DNA of 64,000 nucleotides from Carboxylicivirga agarovorans. GTDB taxonomy: Bacteria; Bacteroidota; Bacteroidia; Bacteroidales; Marinilabiliaceae. The first letter of the stretch is position 1. Each line of letters begins with the position of its first letter. The notes beneath the pieces were generated by a model. That model searched no databases. It saw only the letters and a list, made by a program, of their open reading frames with translations, and had not been told where the DNA came from. The position numbers and the translations under genes are program-made. This document shows positions 53,297 to 62,094 of the stretch, piece by piece. The DNA lies in contig NZ_JBNGPA010000019.1 of NCBI RefSeq assembly GCF_050589845.1, positions 1 through 64,000 on the forward strand, read 5' to 3'.

Positions 53297-54562
53297 CTAG
53301 CGTATTGAATAGGCCATTAAAGCATTGCCATGGCGGATGTATAAAATGCCGTTATGAATAACCGGGTGGGCCCAGAAGGGTCCTTCTCCTTTGGTGATCT
53401 TAAATTCACTCTTCACCTCGAATTTCTCAGGAGTAGCCGGCACCAGTCCCACAAATCCTCTTTTCTCATCCAGGCAATACAGCATGCCGTCAGCCGTAAT
53501 AATGGAACCCTTGCTTTTTCCTTCCCAGGTGGTTTCGTATTGTGTTTCACCACTGTTCCAGTCAACAGCCACCCAGTTGCCTGTGGCATTACTCAGCCAG
53601 TTAGAGCCGTAAATGGTTTCATCAACCATCACAAATCCACCGTGATGGGTATCAAGATCAGTATTTTCCCAAAGTTTGCTTACCGACTTACAGTCATCAC
53701 TTAATTGCAGTTTATAGGCGTTCAGGTTATAGCCATTGCAATAGAAGATCTGACCATTTTTGTACAAGGGCGTATTGGTGGCAGTTTTTCCCGGACCCCT
53801 GGTTTTACTGTTCAGCCCCCAATCTTCAAACGACCACATCATTTCGCCGGTTTCCGGGTTCACACCAAAAATGCTTACTCCTACGAAGCCAATGATTTGT
53901 TGAATGCCTTTGTATTCGATCAATAAAGGTGATACATAGTTGGTGGTTCCGGTAAGTGCTTCACTCTTCCAGATCAGCTTACCGTTCTTGCGGTTAAGGG
54001 CGATCATGGCAGCCTGCTCACCACCCGGACTGAAGATGACCTTGTCGTCATGCACAAGTGGTGCTTCTGCAATACCAAAGCGGTTTGGTTTAGCCCCGTA
54101 TTCAGTTACTCCATCCACTTTCCAGTCGATGTCCCCTTTTTTGGTGTCGATGCATACCACTTCACCCATGCCACTGATAACATAGGCCTTTTTACCCACA
54201 ATGGTGGGGGTGGTCCTGGTATCGGGGTAGGATTTATTCCAGGGATTTCCGTATTCAATGGAGTAGATTTTTTCACCTTCAATTGTATAGGCCGAGAAGA
54301 TCTCTTTGGTCTCATCTTCATTCATTCCGGTCAGGAACAAACGGTCACCTACAATAACCGGACTTGACCAGCCTTTACCGGCATCCAGTGTTTCCCATAG
54401 TAATTCGGGGCCTTCAGCAGACCACTCTTTTAGTAATTCCGTATCCGGATAGACACCATCGCGGTTCGGACCGCGCCAGCCATATTGGTCTTGTGCATCT
54501 GTAGTTTGAATACTTATGCAGCAAACGATAATAGCTATAATGTTTGTTTTTAGTAGATTCAT
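53297..54562 (-). CDS. Secreted PQQ-like beta-propeller protein, paralogue 2 of 3
   Basis: 421 residues. Signal LLKTNIIAIIVCCISIQ is almost the same as in paralogue 1, and most of the mature protein aligns without gaps (QYGWRGPNRDG, GWSSPVIVGDRLFLTGM, NKSYPDTRTTPTIVGKKAYVISG, GEGPFWAHPVIHNGILYI). Paralogues 1 and 2 are closer to each other than to 3 in the signal region. 14 bp gap to its neighbour. Probable periplasmic or outer-membrane-facing propeller, function unknown. Confidence 0.85.
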   Translation of the reverse strand: MNLLKTNIIAIIVCCISIQTTDAQDQYGWRGPNRDGVYPDTELLKEWSAEGPELLWETLDAGKGWSSPVIVGDRLFLTGMNEDETKEIFSAYTIEGEKIYSIEYGNPWNKSYPDTRTTPTIVGKKAYVISGMGEVVCIDTKKGDIDWKVDGVTEYGAKPNRFGIAEAPLVHDDKVIFSPGGEQAAMIALNRKNGKLIWKSEALTGTTNYVSPLLIEYKGIQQIIGFVGVSIFGVNPETGEMMWSFEDWGLNSKTRGPGKTATNTPLYKNGQIFYCNGYNLNAYKLQLSDDCKSVSKLWENTDLDTHHGGFVMVDETIYGSNWLSNATGNWVAVDWNSGETQYETTWEGKSKGSIITADGMLYCLDEKRGFVGLVPATPEKFEVKSEFKITKGEGPFWAHPVIHNGILYIRHGNALMAYSIR

Positions 54563-54572
54563 AGCTTTTTTT

Positions 54573-55850
54573 TTATTTACGTATTGAATAGGCCATCAGG
54601 GCATTGCCATGGCGGATATATAAAATTCCTTCGTTAATAACAGGGTGTGCCCAAAAAGGGCCTTCACCTTTGGTGATCTTGAACTCACTGATCACATCAA
54701 ATTTTTCAGGAGTGGCGGGCACCAGCCCAACAAAGCCTCTTTTTTCATCATAACAGTAGAGCATATTGTCAGCTGTTATAATAGAACCTTTCCCTTTTCC
54801 TTCCCAGGCTGTATCGTATTTGGTATCACCGGTATTCCAATCTATGGCAACCCAATTACCTTTCGAGTTGTTGATCCAGTTTGATCCGTAAATGGTGCCA
54901 TCAACCAATACGTATCCGCCGTGGTGTGTGTCTAAATCTGAGTTCTTCCATAGTTTTGTTACTGACTTTCCATCTTCGGCCAATTGCAACATATAAGCAT
55001 TAAGATCATAACCATTACAGAAGAATAGTTTACCATCTTTAAAAAGCGGGGTGTTACATGCTATTTTACCAGCGTTCTTAAACGCAAAATCTTCACCCCA
55101 GTCGCTAAATGTCCATTGCATTTCACCGGTTTCAGGATCAACGCCAAATATGCTTTCTCCCGACATACCTATTATTTGCATCATGCCATTGTAATTGATC
55201 AGAAGAGGAGAAACATAGCTGCTTAATTCACCTATGGATTTGCTCTTCCAGATCAACGCTCCGTCTTTTGCATTTAAGGCCACCATTGCCGTTTGGTCTC
55301 CTCCCGGGCAAAAGATCACCTTATTATCAGTAAACAGTGGAGATTCAGAAGTACCCCAGGGACCTGTTTTTACTTCAAATTGCTCTCTTCCATCAACTGT
55401 CCAGTCGATGTCCCCTTTTTTTATGTCGATGCAAACCACTTCTCCCATGCCACTGACAACATAGGCTTTTTTACCAACAATGGTAGGTGTGGTCCTGGTG
55501 TCAGGGTATGATTTGTTCCATGCGTTCCCGTATTCAATGGAGTAGATCTTTTCACCTTTAGTGGTATAGGCTGAGAAAATCTCTTTGCTTTCATCTTCAT
55601 TCATTCCGGTCAGGTACAAACGATCCCCTACAAAAACCGGGCTTGACCAGCCTTTGCCGGCATCAAGGGTTTCCCATACTAACTCAGGGCCTTCTGCAGC
55701 CCACTCTTTCAATAATTCAGTATCCGGATAGGAACCGTCACGATCAGGTCCCCGCCAGCCGTGCTGTTCTTGTGCTTCTGCAGATGGCAGTGCCAGGCAG
55801 TAAAGCATCAATGCTAAAAGGGTAAACTTAAGTTTGTTAAGCGTTTCCAT
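54573..55850 (-). CDS. Secreted PQQ-like beta-propeller protein, paralogue 3 of 3
   Basis: 425 residues with a different signal peptide (TLLALMLYCLALPSAEAQ) but the same propeller repeats as paralogues 1 and 2 (QHGWRGPDRDG, GWSSPVFVGDRLYLTGM, GEGPFWAHPVINEGILYI). It is first in transcription order and may be the founder of the triplet. Differences cluster in blade 2-3 (GREQFEVKTGPWGTS instead of GAKPNRFGIA) and may set ligand choice. It follows the GT4 gene by 11 bp. Confidence 0.85.
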   Translation of the reverse strand: METLNKLKFTLLALMLYCLALPSAEAQEQHGWRGPDRDGSYPDTELLKEWAAEGPELVWETLDAGKGWSSPVFVGDRLYLTGMNEDESKEIFSAYTTKGEKIYSIEYGNAWNKSYPDTRTTPTIVGKKAYVVSGMGEVVCIDIKKGDIDWTVDGREQFEVKTGPWGTSESPLFTDNKVIFCPGGDQTAMVALNAKDGALIWKSKSIGELSSYVSPLLINYNGMMQIIGMSGESIFGVDPETGEMQWTFSDWGEDFAFKNAGKIACNTPLFKDGKLFFCNGYDLNAYMLQLAEDGKSVTKLWKNSDLDTHHGGYVLVDGTIYGSNWINNSKGNWVAIDWNTGDTKYDTAWEGKGKGSIITADNMLYCYDEKRGFVGLVPATPEKFDVISEFKITKGEGPFWAHPVINEGILYIRHGNALMAYSIRK

Positions 55851-55861
55851 AGTGTCTGTAA

Positions 55862-57133
55862 TTAATCATTATTAAAGGTTTGTTTGTAGATTTCATGTAG
55901 TCTGCCGGCCAGTATATGGTCGTTGTAAACCTCACTGGCCTTCTCTTTTGCTTTAAGTGCAGCCTTTTTATAAAGTGTTTCATCACTAAGCAACTTTTCC
56001 AAAGCATCAGAAAGTTTCTCCGGAGTGTTGGGGTGATACAGCTGACCTGCTTCTCCAATGATCTCAGGAAATGAGCCGGTAGCAGGAGCCACGGCAGGCA
56101 CACCTGAGGCAAAGGCTTCACACAGGTATAAGCCCACACCTTCATCAAAAGTAAGGGGTACAGAGATAAGCGAGATAGAACTGTAAAACGTGGAATGATC
56201 GGCCATCGAATAATCATCCAGGAATTCCACATCACGCATCACCGGTGCCAGAATTTGCCTTACCTCTTTCACAAATTTCTTGTCGTGATCAGTGTAACCG
56301 CCGCCGATCTTAAGTCTGAGACCTGGTATGCTGTTTTTCCTTTTCAGGCTTACAAAAGCCCTGGCCAGAATATCGAGTCCGTTCTCCTGGTTCAGGCGGT
56401 AATAATAGCCGATCACCTTGCCTCCGATGGCTTCTGATTCGTTGTATTTACTGAGGTTAATGCCCGGGTAGGCTACTTCAATATCTATGGCGTCAGGCAA
56501 CCTTTCTTCTGCTATGCCCTTGTAGAATTTACTGGTCGTTACCAGGCGATCTACAAAACGAAGGTTCTTATTAATGCTATCCCAGGCCAGGCGCGCGTAC
56601 TTTTCTTTCATACTGTCAATCCACACCTCCTCATCCTGCAGTGAGCAAACCACAGGCGTGTCCATCTTTTCTTTGATCGCTTTAGCAATGCCAATGAGTA
56701 AGGAGCTTGACAAATGAATTATATGCGGTTTTTCATCCTGGCTTAACCAGGTGATCAAACGCTCTACTTCTTTTTGAAACACCGGGTCTTCACCATGTAT
56801 CATCGACAGGGTCATCCCCTCCATGCCTTTGGTCGAAGTGGTACCCGACATGGAAGAAGCCATTTTGAGCATGGAATCTGATCCTGTGAATCGCTCCAGC
56901 CACTTCGGCATGGAGATACGTTTGAATAATTTCTGTGCGAGGTAATAGGTTGTAGCCGGGAAGAAGATCGGACTTTTCGTATGAAAAGCATGCTTGTTCA
57001 GGGGCAGGTACAGAGGAATAACGATCACCTCATGTCCCTTTTTTTGCAGGGCGGAAGCATGCAGGTTATCGCGCATGCAATTGCCGCAATAAAACGAATC
57101 ACCAACTCCCGGAATAATAAAGACAACCTTCAT
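55862..57133 (-). CDS. GT4-family glycosyltransferase with CGNC motif
   Basis: 423 residues from the ATG at 57133 (MKVVFIIPGVGDSFYCGNC), one base after the permease stop; a GTG at 57172 overlaps the permease and is unlikely. GT-B fold with an N-terminal SFYCGNCMRDNLHASALQKK block, and a C-terminal domain with KIGGGYTD and the EAFASGVPAVAPATGSFPEI donor-binding motif (E-x7-E type). Such enzymes transfer a sugar from a nucleotide donor in the cytoplasm. The CxxC pair is unusual for a GT4 and is seen in a subgroup I recall. Context ties it to the ABC exporter. Confidence 0.8.
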   Translation of the reverse strand: MKVVFIIPGVGDSFYCGNCMRDNLHASALQKKGHEVIVIPLYLPLNKHAFHTKSPIFFPATTYYLAQKLFKRISMPKWLERFTGSDSMLKMASSMSGTTSTKGMEGMTLSMIHGEDPVFQKEVERLITWLSQDEKPHIIHLSSSLLIGIAKAIKEKMDTPVVCSLQDEEVWIDSMKEKYARLAWDSINKNLRFVDRLVTTSKFYKGIAEERLPDAIDIEVAYPGINLSKYNESEAIGGKVIGYYYRLNQENGLDILARAFVSLKRKNSIPGLRLKIGGGYTDHDKKFVKEVRQILAPVMRDVEFLDDYSMADHSTFYSSISLISVPLTFDEGVGLYLCEAFASGVPAVAPATGSFPEIIGEAGQLYHPNTPEKLSDALEKLLSDETLYKKAALKAKEKASEVYNDHILAGRLHEIYKQTFNND

Positions 57134-57134
57134 A

Positions 57135-60100
57135 TTACTTGTAATTTCGTTGAACTTCATGTTTAACCACACGACTTATGAATATAAGCGTTAAGAGCAT
57201 AAACAGACCTGTCAGTATCAGGGCTGTCATCCAGACTGCTAGGCTGACATTGGTGTAATTGCTGCCAATACTGATCACGGCACTGATCAATCCCGTCACT
57301 ATAGCATAAAGGGGCACAGGGATATTCTCACGGTATAGTATGGCTTCAGTTTTTTGTTTACTGAAACCCAGTCGGGCGTACATTTCAATTTCGTGCTGCC
57401 GCACATTCAGGTTTTTACGGATAACGATTATGAAGCCCATGATACCAATTAACAGCCCAATCCCACCTAATGTCATGAAGATCGTAAGATAGGTATCGGT
57501 AACTGTATTAAATTCCGCCAGCCTTTCATTGGTTGTATTGATCCTTACGCCATACTCATACATAGCCTGCGACAGGGTTGTTTTAGTTTGACTGATAGCA
57601 TCCTGCTGTGTGTTTAAGAGAAAGACTTCACTTCCGGTAATATCCGGCCAGATCTGGGAAAAGAGCGCTTTATCCATCAAAACATGTCCCTGGAATATGG
57701 TATTTGGCAAGGTGCCCACAAGTTGAGCGGCCACTTTCTGACCATTATTACCTGTGTAATATATGGTATCGCCCAGGCTTTTAACCAAGCTCCATTGCAG
57801 TACAGTAGCATCAACCAATATGGGGTATACATTATTGTTTGCCTGTAATAAGTGTTTTAACAGTCCGTCTTTATCCGTCTCATACATGTTACTGCCAAGG
57901 CCAAGCTCACTTTCAAACAACTGATGCATATCGACTCCCAATACCGTGGGGGTACTCACTTTATTCAGGTTCAGGCAGCTGGCTTCATCGGACTTGTATC
58001 GGAGGCACTGGAGAACTTCAGGATTACCGGACAAGCCTGATAAATTCAGTTTTTCTTTACCTTCTGTCGTATTCATGTTATGGTACACCGGAATTGAGCT
58101 TTCACACCATAGGTCATAACCTCCGGTAGCCTGGGTAAGCTTTGATGGCTTGTTAAAGTCCTGCCGGTTTAGACCCACAGAGAATACAATAAATACACCG
58201 ATGGCCAGTGAAAGGTACGATAGCACAGCTTGTTTTTTGTTGGCCATAAGCGTTCGCCAGGTCAGCTTCTTCTGTTTAAAACCCTTACTTGTTGCCCCAC
58301 CTTTTTTACAAATGTGATATTCACCCCATAAAGCAAATGTGAGCATCAGCATGACTCCTGTTAGAGCGAAGAGTGCAACTGAACTTACGAAGAACAGGTT
58401 GTAAACGGCAACGGCTAAAGTCATTGCAAACACAAGGATCAACAGTGTTTTTTTAATCCTTAAGGATGAAGCCTGGGTTTTGGCTGCAGATACCTTTTCT
58501 TTTAGGTGTCTGGAAATAACACGGCGTAACACGAACAGCGAGAGGACAATGCCAACAGCAAAGGCCATTACAAGGGTAAATACATTTGAATAGACAGAAA
58601 GGCCGCTTGTATGGGTTGCACCGGACCAGAATGTATTTAAAAGCCAGATGATAAGAGTGGTGTATAATAAACCTGTCAGAACACCGATGATGGAAGAAAA
58701 CACAGTCACCGGCGCCGTTTCCATCCATAGGAGGTAGCGTATGCGTTTGGTTGTGTAGCCAAGAGCTTGCAATAATTCAAGTTCTGGTTTTCGCTTGAAT
58801 ATCATTTCAGACAATGGCACTATCATGAGCAGAACGGCCCCGACGATAATGAAGAAGCCCAGTGCTAAAAATAAGCCGGCGAAATCAACACCATTACTGG
58901 CTGCATAAATACCTGACTCCCTCGGATGAACCACTTGTACACCAAACATAGCGGCATCCAGGGCTGATAGATCAGGTGTTTCTCCATTGATTCGAACGCC
59001 CGTGGCATAACCATAGGTATTGCCCCATAAATCTTCAACAGCCTCGTAGGGTAAAATAGCTTTTGGCGTTGAGTGGTAAAGCTCCCAGTACTTTTCATCC
59101 TCTTCGGTAACCAGGTCCATATCAATGGGCAGGTCGCTGTCCCAGGCTGTACAGGATTCCACATCTGAAATGCCAGGAAAGTCAGCGCTTAAAGTGCTAT
59201 CCTTTAACAAATCAGTAAGGGGTACAATCTGCCTGATCTTTAAAAGTAACGAATCGCTCACCAGTGTTTTAAAATCCCTGGAAGTAAAAAAACTGATAGT
59301 GACTTCATCGCCCACATCCGCGTTTAATCGTTTTGCTGAATAATCCGATAAGATCACTTCATCAGACTGCAACTTTTGTCCCTGGTATTGATCCATCGCT
59401 GTGACAAAAGAGTAGGGGATAGATTTCCCATCCAGGCTGATGGAATTGCTCAGGTATGAATACAACCGGTTGATTTCGGAGTTGGTCTCGCTAAGTGCCT
59501 CCAATACCTCGTATTGTAAAAACACCCGGTCTGAACTTAATTCGGTATATCCCTTTTCTGCGTGTACTGATAGTCCTGACAGCTCATGGTGCCAGGCAGC
59601 ATTGATTTCTTCCGTTTCGATTAATTTTTCCGACATGATGAGGTTGACCTTTCCGGGCACTTCCATCGTTCTTGCCAACTCATGGCGGTTCACAAAGATA
59701 TTGAGCGGGAGTCGCTGCTCATTGAGTAAACTGATATTCCCACCCGACTCTGTTTCAAGGATACCTTTATACTCAAGCCTCAAACTTGTGGTATACGTGT
59801 CTGTTACAAATAAGGAGCCCGATGGTACAAGCCCTGATGCAGGTAAACGCAGCACCAGCGATTCATCCAGGTTTACCTTGACCTCGTCTGCTAAGGCCGG
59901 GTTGATCAATGCCTGGCCTTTATCCAGGTTCAGATCATCCACTCCCCATACCATTACCGGAATAAGTGTTCCGTTTCGCGCGATAAATCCATTGCTTATC
60001 AGGATGCCCCTGGCAGATGAATTAAATACGGGGTCTTGGGTAAAAGATGCTTCCAGGTAACTATTGTTGGCAAAGATCACTGTTTCTGTATCACCCAGAC

Positions 60101-60257
60101 GTTCAGAGACCTGATTTAGAAGACTGCTCCGCACTGAATCGCCTGTAACCAGACTTCCGGCTATCACTGCCACTGATATAAGCACGGCCAAACCCACCAG
60201 TTTAAAATAACGGGCAAAGAAACCGATATTCTTTTTTATGAGCTCACTGGTTTTCAA
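57135..60257 (-). CDS. Large FtsX-type ABC permease (MacB/LolE-like)
   Basis: 1040 residues, long for the family. An N-terminal TM (ARYFKLVGLAVLISVAV) is followed by a large periplasmic domain to about 480, four TMs around 485-660 (first FtsX core, with EMIFKRKPELELLQALGYTTKRI), a second periplasmic part and a second FtsX core at about 935-1035 (LGGIGLLIGIMGFIIVIRKNLNVRQHEIEMYARLGFSKQK). This two-core form resembles LolE-like or YbbP-like proteins that use ATP to move periplasmic domains rather than to pass solute. It overlaps the ATPase gene by 4 bp. Confidence 0.88.
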   Translation of the reverse strand: MKTSELIKKNIGFFARYFKLVGLAVLISVAVIAGSLVTGDSVRSSLLNQVSERLGDTETVIFANNSYLEASFTQDPVFNSSARGILISNGFIARNGTLIPVMVWGVDDLNLDKGQALINPALADEVKVNLDESLVLRLPASGLVPSGSLFVTDTYTTSLRLEYKGILETESGGNISLLNEQRLPLNIFVNRHELARTMEVPGKVNLIMSEKLIETEEINAAWHHELSGLSVHAEKGYTELSSDRVFLQYEVLEALSETNSEINRLYSYLSNSISLDGKSIPYSFVTAMDQYQGQKLQSDEVILSDYSAKRLNADVGDEVTISFFTSRDFKTLVSDSLLLKIRQIVPLTDLLKDSTLSADFPGISDVESCTAWDSDLPIDMDLVTEEDEKYWELYHSTPKAILPYEAVEDLWGNTYGYATGVRINGETPDLSALDAAMFGVQVVHPRESGIYAASNGVDFAGLFLALGFFIIVGAVLLMIVPLSEMIFKRKPELELLQALGYTTKRIRYLLWMETAPVTVFSSIIGVLTGLLYTTLIIWLLNTFWSGATHTSGLSVYSNVFTLVMAFAVGIVLSLFVLRRVISRHLKEKVSAAKTQASSLRIKKTLLILVFAMTLAVAVYNLFFVSSVALFALTGVMLMLTFALWGEYHICKKGGATSKGFKQKKLTWRTLMANKKQAVLSYLSLAIGVFIVFSVGLNRQDFNKPSKLTQATGGYDLWCESSIPVYHNMNTTEGKEKLNLSGLSGNPEVLQCLRYKSDEASCLNLNKVSTPTVLGVDMHQLFESELGLGSNMYETDKDGLLKHLLQANNNVYPILVDATVLQWSLVKSLGDTIYYTGNNGQKVAAQLVGTLPNTIFQGHVLMDKALFSQIWPDITGSEVFLLNTQQDAISQTKTTLSQAMYEYGVRINTTNERLAEFNTVTDTYLTIFMTLGGIGLLIGIMGFIIVIRKNLNVRQHEIEMYARLGFSKQKTEAILYRENIPVPLYAIVTGLISAVISIGSNYTNVSLAVWMTALILTGLFMLLTLIFISRVVKHEVQRNYK

Positions 60258-60922
60258 TTTAGTATTCCGTTTTTAAGTGTGACAATCTGTTTAGCTGATT
60301 TAGCCATTTCTTCCGAATGCGTTACCATCAGGATGGTGGTATTCAGTGTCTGGTTGATTTCAGACAATAAGGCCACTATGTTAAGGGCATTTTCCATGTC
60401 CAGCTGTCCGGTGGGCTCGTCTGCCAGCAGAATTGCCGGTTTCATAATTAAAGCACGGCAAACAGCTACCCGGCTCGATTCACCGCCCGAAAGATGGGCA
60501 GGGTATTGGTTGGCTACTTGCTCAATACGTGTGAGCTTCATAAGTGTCCTGGCATAGTCAATATAGGATTGCGGTGCTTCTGATTGATAGGCCAATACAG
60601 GCAGGAGGATATTCTCAATTGCTGAATACTGGGGCAGTAGGCGATGATCCTGAAATACAAAGCCGATTTTCTCATTGCGCAGCTTATGCAGGTCGGTGTG
60701 AGGGTTTATCTCCTGACCATCCAGTATATATGACCCTTTATCAGCCTTCAGCAGGGTGCCCAGAATAGAAAGCAAAGTCGTTTTCCCGGAGCCGGAGGCG
60801 CCTTTTACTGCTGTGAAGTCACCTTTGTTCACTTCCAGGTCCAGGCCTTTCAAAACCTCATTTAGACTGCTGTCACCGTCCTGGTAGCTTTTATATATCT
60901 TGGTTAATTTTAATATGCTCAT
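60254..60922 (-). CDS. LolD/MacB-type ABC ATPase
   Basis: 222 residues: Walker A GASGSGKTTLLS, Q-loop FVFQDHRLLPQ, signature LSGGESSRVAVCRALI, Walker B ILLADEPTGQLD and the switch His in MVTHSEEMA. Pairs with the FtsX permease (4-bp overlap). 15 bp separate it from the PQQ lipoprotein upstream. The type powers lipoprotein release, peptide export or mechanotransmission. Confidence 0.95.
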   Translation of the reverse strand: MSILKLTKIYKSYQDGDSSLNEVLKGLDLEVNKGDFTAVKGASGSGKTTLLSILGTLLKADKGSYILDGQEINPHTDLHKLRNEKIGFVFQDHRLLPQYSAIENILLPVLAYQSEAPQSYIDYARTLMKLTRIEQVANQYPAHLSGGESSRVAVCRALIMKPAILLADEPTGQLDMENALNIVALLSEINQTLNTTILMVTHSEEMAKSAKQIVTLKNGILN

Positions 60923-60937
60923 TGTCTTAAGGTCTTT

Positions 60938-62083
60938 TTATTGTGCACCAAAGCAAAATAGTGTGCCTTTGGTGGTTAATATCATAAAATGATCAGATAT
61001 GACGGCAGGTGAAGCCACGATCTGTTCCCCGGTGTCATATTCCCAAAGGAGTTCACCTGTTTTATTATCCAGGATTGATACAATACCATCTTTGGTGCAA
61101 ACAATCAGTTTATTGCGGCAAACCACCGGGGCACTATCACCCACATTACCTTTCAGCATGTACTTGAAATTGGTTTTACCCGTTTCCCTATCGATGGATA
61201 AGAGGTGACGATCACCCGCGTATACATAAACACTTTTACAACTTACGGCAGGTATGGACACAAAAGATTCGTTATCCGTCTCTGGTTCTCTGATCTTTTT
61301 GGATCCTTCGATCTTACCATCCGACAGTATAATTTCATAAACATTTCCGGTATAATCACCTACGTAGGCGTATTTGCCCATGATGGCCGGTGAGGTGGGA
61401 AGGTAAGCATCCAGCAGCAGTGAGTCACTGGGGATTCCTGTCTGGCAATTCATTATTCGCAACCAGGCATCACAGCCTCCAAACAGGACATGCTTGCCTT
61501 TCACTGCAGCAGCTCCGTTAATGTAGTAACCCGATTCAAATTTATTGATAAGCTGACCGTTTTCGTGATCCAGGCAATAGAAATAATTGTCGTAGCTGCC
61601 AAAGCATATGTTTGACTTATTCTTAAACCGGGCCATGTTGGGCGAGGCTGAGATCTGCCCAAGTGTTTCATAGTTCCATACCGTATCTTTATCAGCCAGT
61701 GACAGCGCCGTTAAATAGCCGTCGATACGACCGATGTATAAGATCGAATCATGGATCATTGGAGTAGCTTCCACCGGGGTATTCAAGGCATAGGAGAAGC
61801 TCAGCTTGCCGTTGATATCCACTCCGTTGATCTGTCCTTTCCGGTCGCACCAGTAGGTGGTGCCATTATCAATTACCGGAGATGAAACTGTTCGTTTACC
61901 ACCCTTGTATGTCCATAGTAACGCAGGTTTTTCCGGCAGGTATTTCTCCACATATCCATTCAATCGGGGATTACCTCTGAAGAGTTTCCAGTTCAGGTCA
62001 TCCACCGATGCCTCACCTTCGGGCTGGTGCTTACAGGCCAGGAAAGTGATCAGGATCAGTCCGATACAGATTAAACGGTTCAT
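60938..62083 (-). CDS. PQQ-like beta-propeller lipoprotein (diverged)
   Basis: 381 residues from the ATG at 62083 (MNRLICIGLILITFLACKHQ), a clear lipobox. An upstream ATG at 62131 would overlap the iron-sulfur gene and hide the signal. The mature part is a propeller with WKLFRGNPRLNGY, VSSPVIDNGTTYWCDRKGQI, ETLGQISASPNMARF and GEQIVASPAVISDHFMILTTKGTLFCF. It is related to, but clearly diverged from, the three tandem propellers downstream. Probably anchored facing the periplasm, where it could contact the ABC permease. Confidence 0.85.
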   Translation of the reverse strand: MNRLICIGLILITFLACKHQPEGEASVDDLNWKLFRGNPRLNGYVEKYLPEKPALLWTYKGGKRTVSSPVIDNGTTYWCDRKGQINGVDINGKLSFSYALNTPVEATPMIHDSILYIGRIDGYLTALSLADKDTVWNYETLGQISASPNMARFKNKSNICFGSYDNYFYCLDHENGQLINKFESGYYINGAAAVKGKHVLFGGCDAWLRIMNCQTGIPSDSLLLDAYLPTSPAIMGKYAYVGDYTGNVYEIILSDGKIEGSKKIREPETDNESFVSIPAVSCKSVYVYAGDRHLLSIDRETGKTNFKYMLKGNVGDSAPVVCRNKLIVCTKDGIVSILDNKTGELLWEYDTGEQIVASPAVISDHFMILTTKGTLFCFGAQ

Positions 62084-62094
62084 ATTACTCAGTT

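Noticed and set aside
52014..55850. PQQ-dependent alcohol dehydrogenases
   Set aside because: About 420 residues and no metal-binding or adjacent-Cys disulfide motifs of true quinoprotein dehydrogenases; only the propeller repeats are shared.
55837..56235. Minus-strand 132-codon frame overlapping the glycosyltransferase 3' end
   Set aside because: Out-of-frame copy of the GT4 coding region on the same strand, composition atypical (many Trp, Leu, Pro, His), no start context.
59440..60060. Plus-strand frame of 206 codons inside the FtsX permease gene
   Set aside because: Serine-rich shadow on the opposite strand of a clearly coding gene with domains and tight operon spacing; no family motif.
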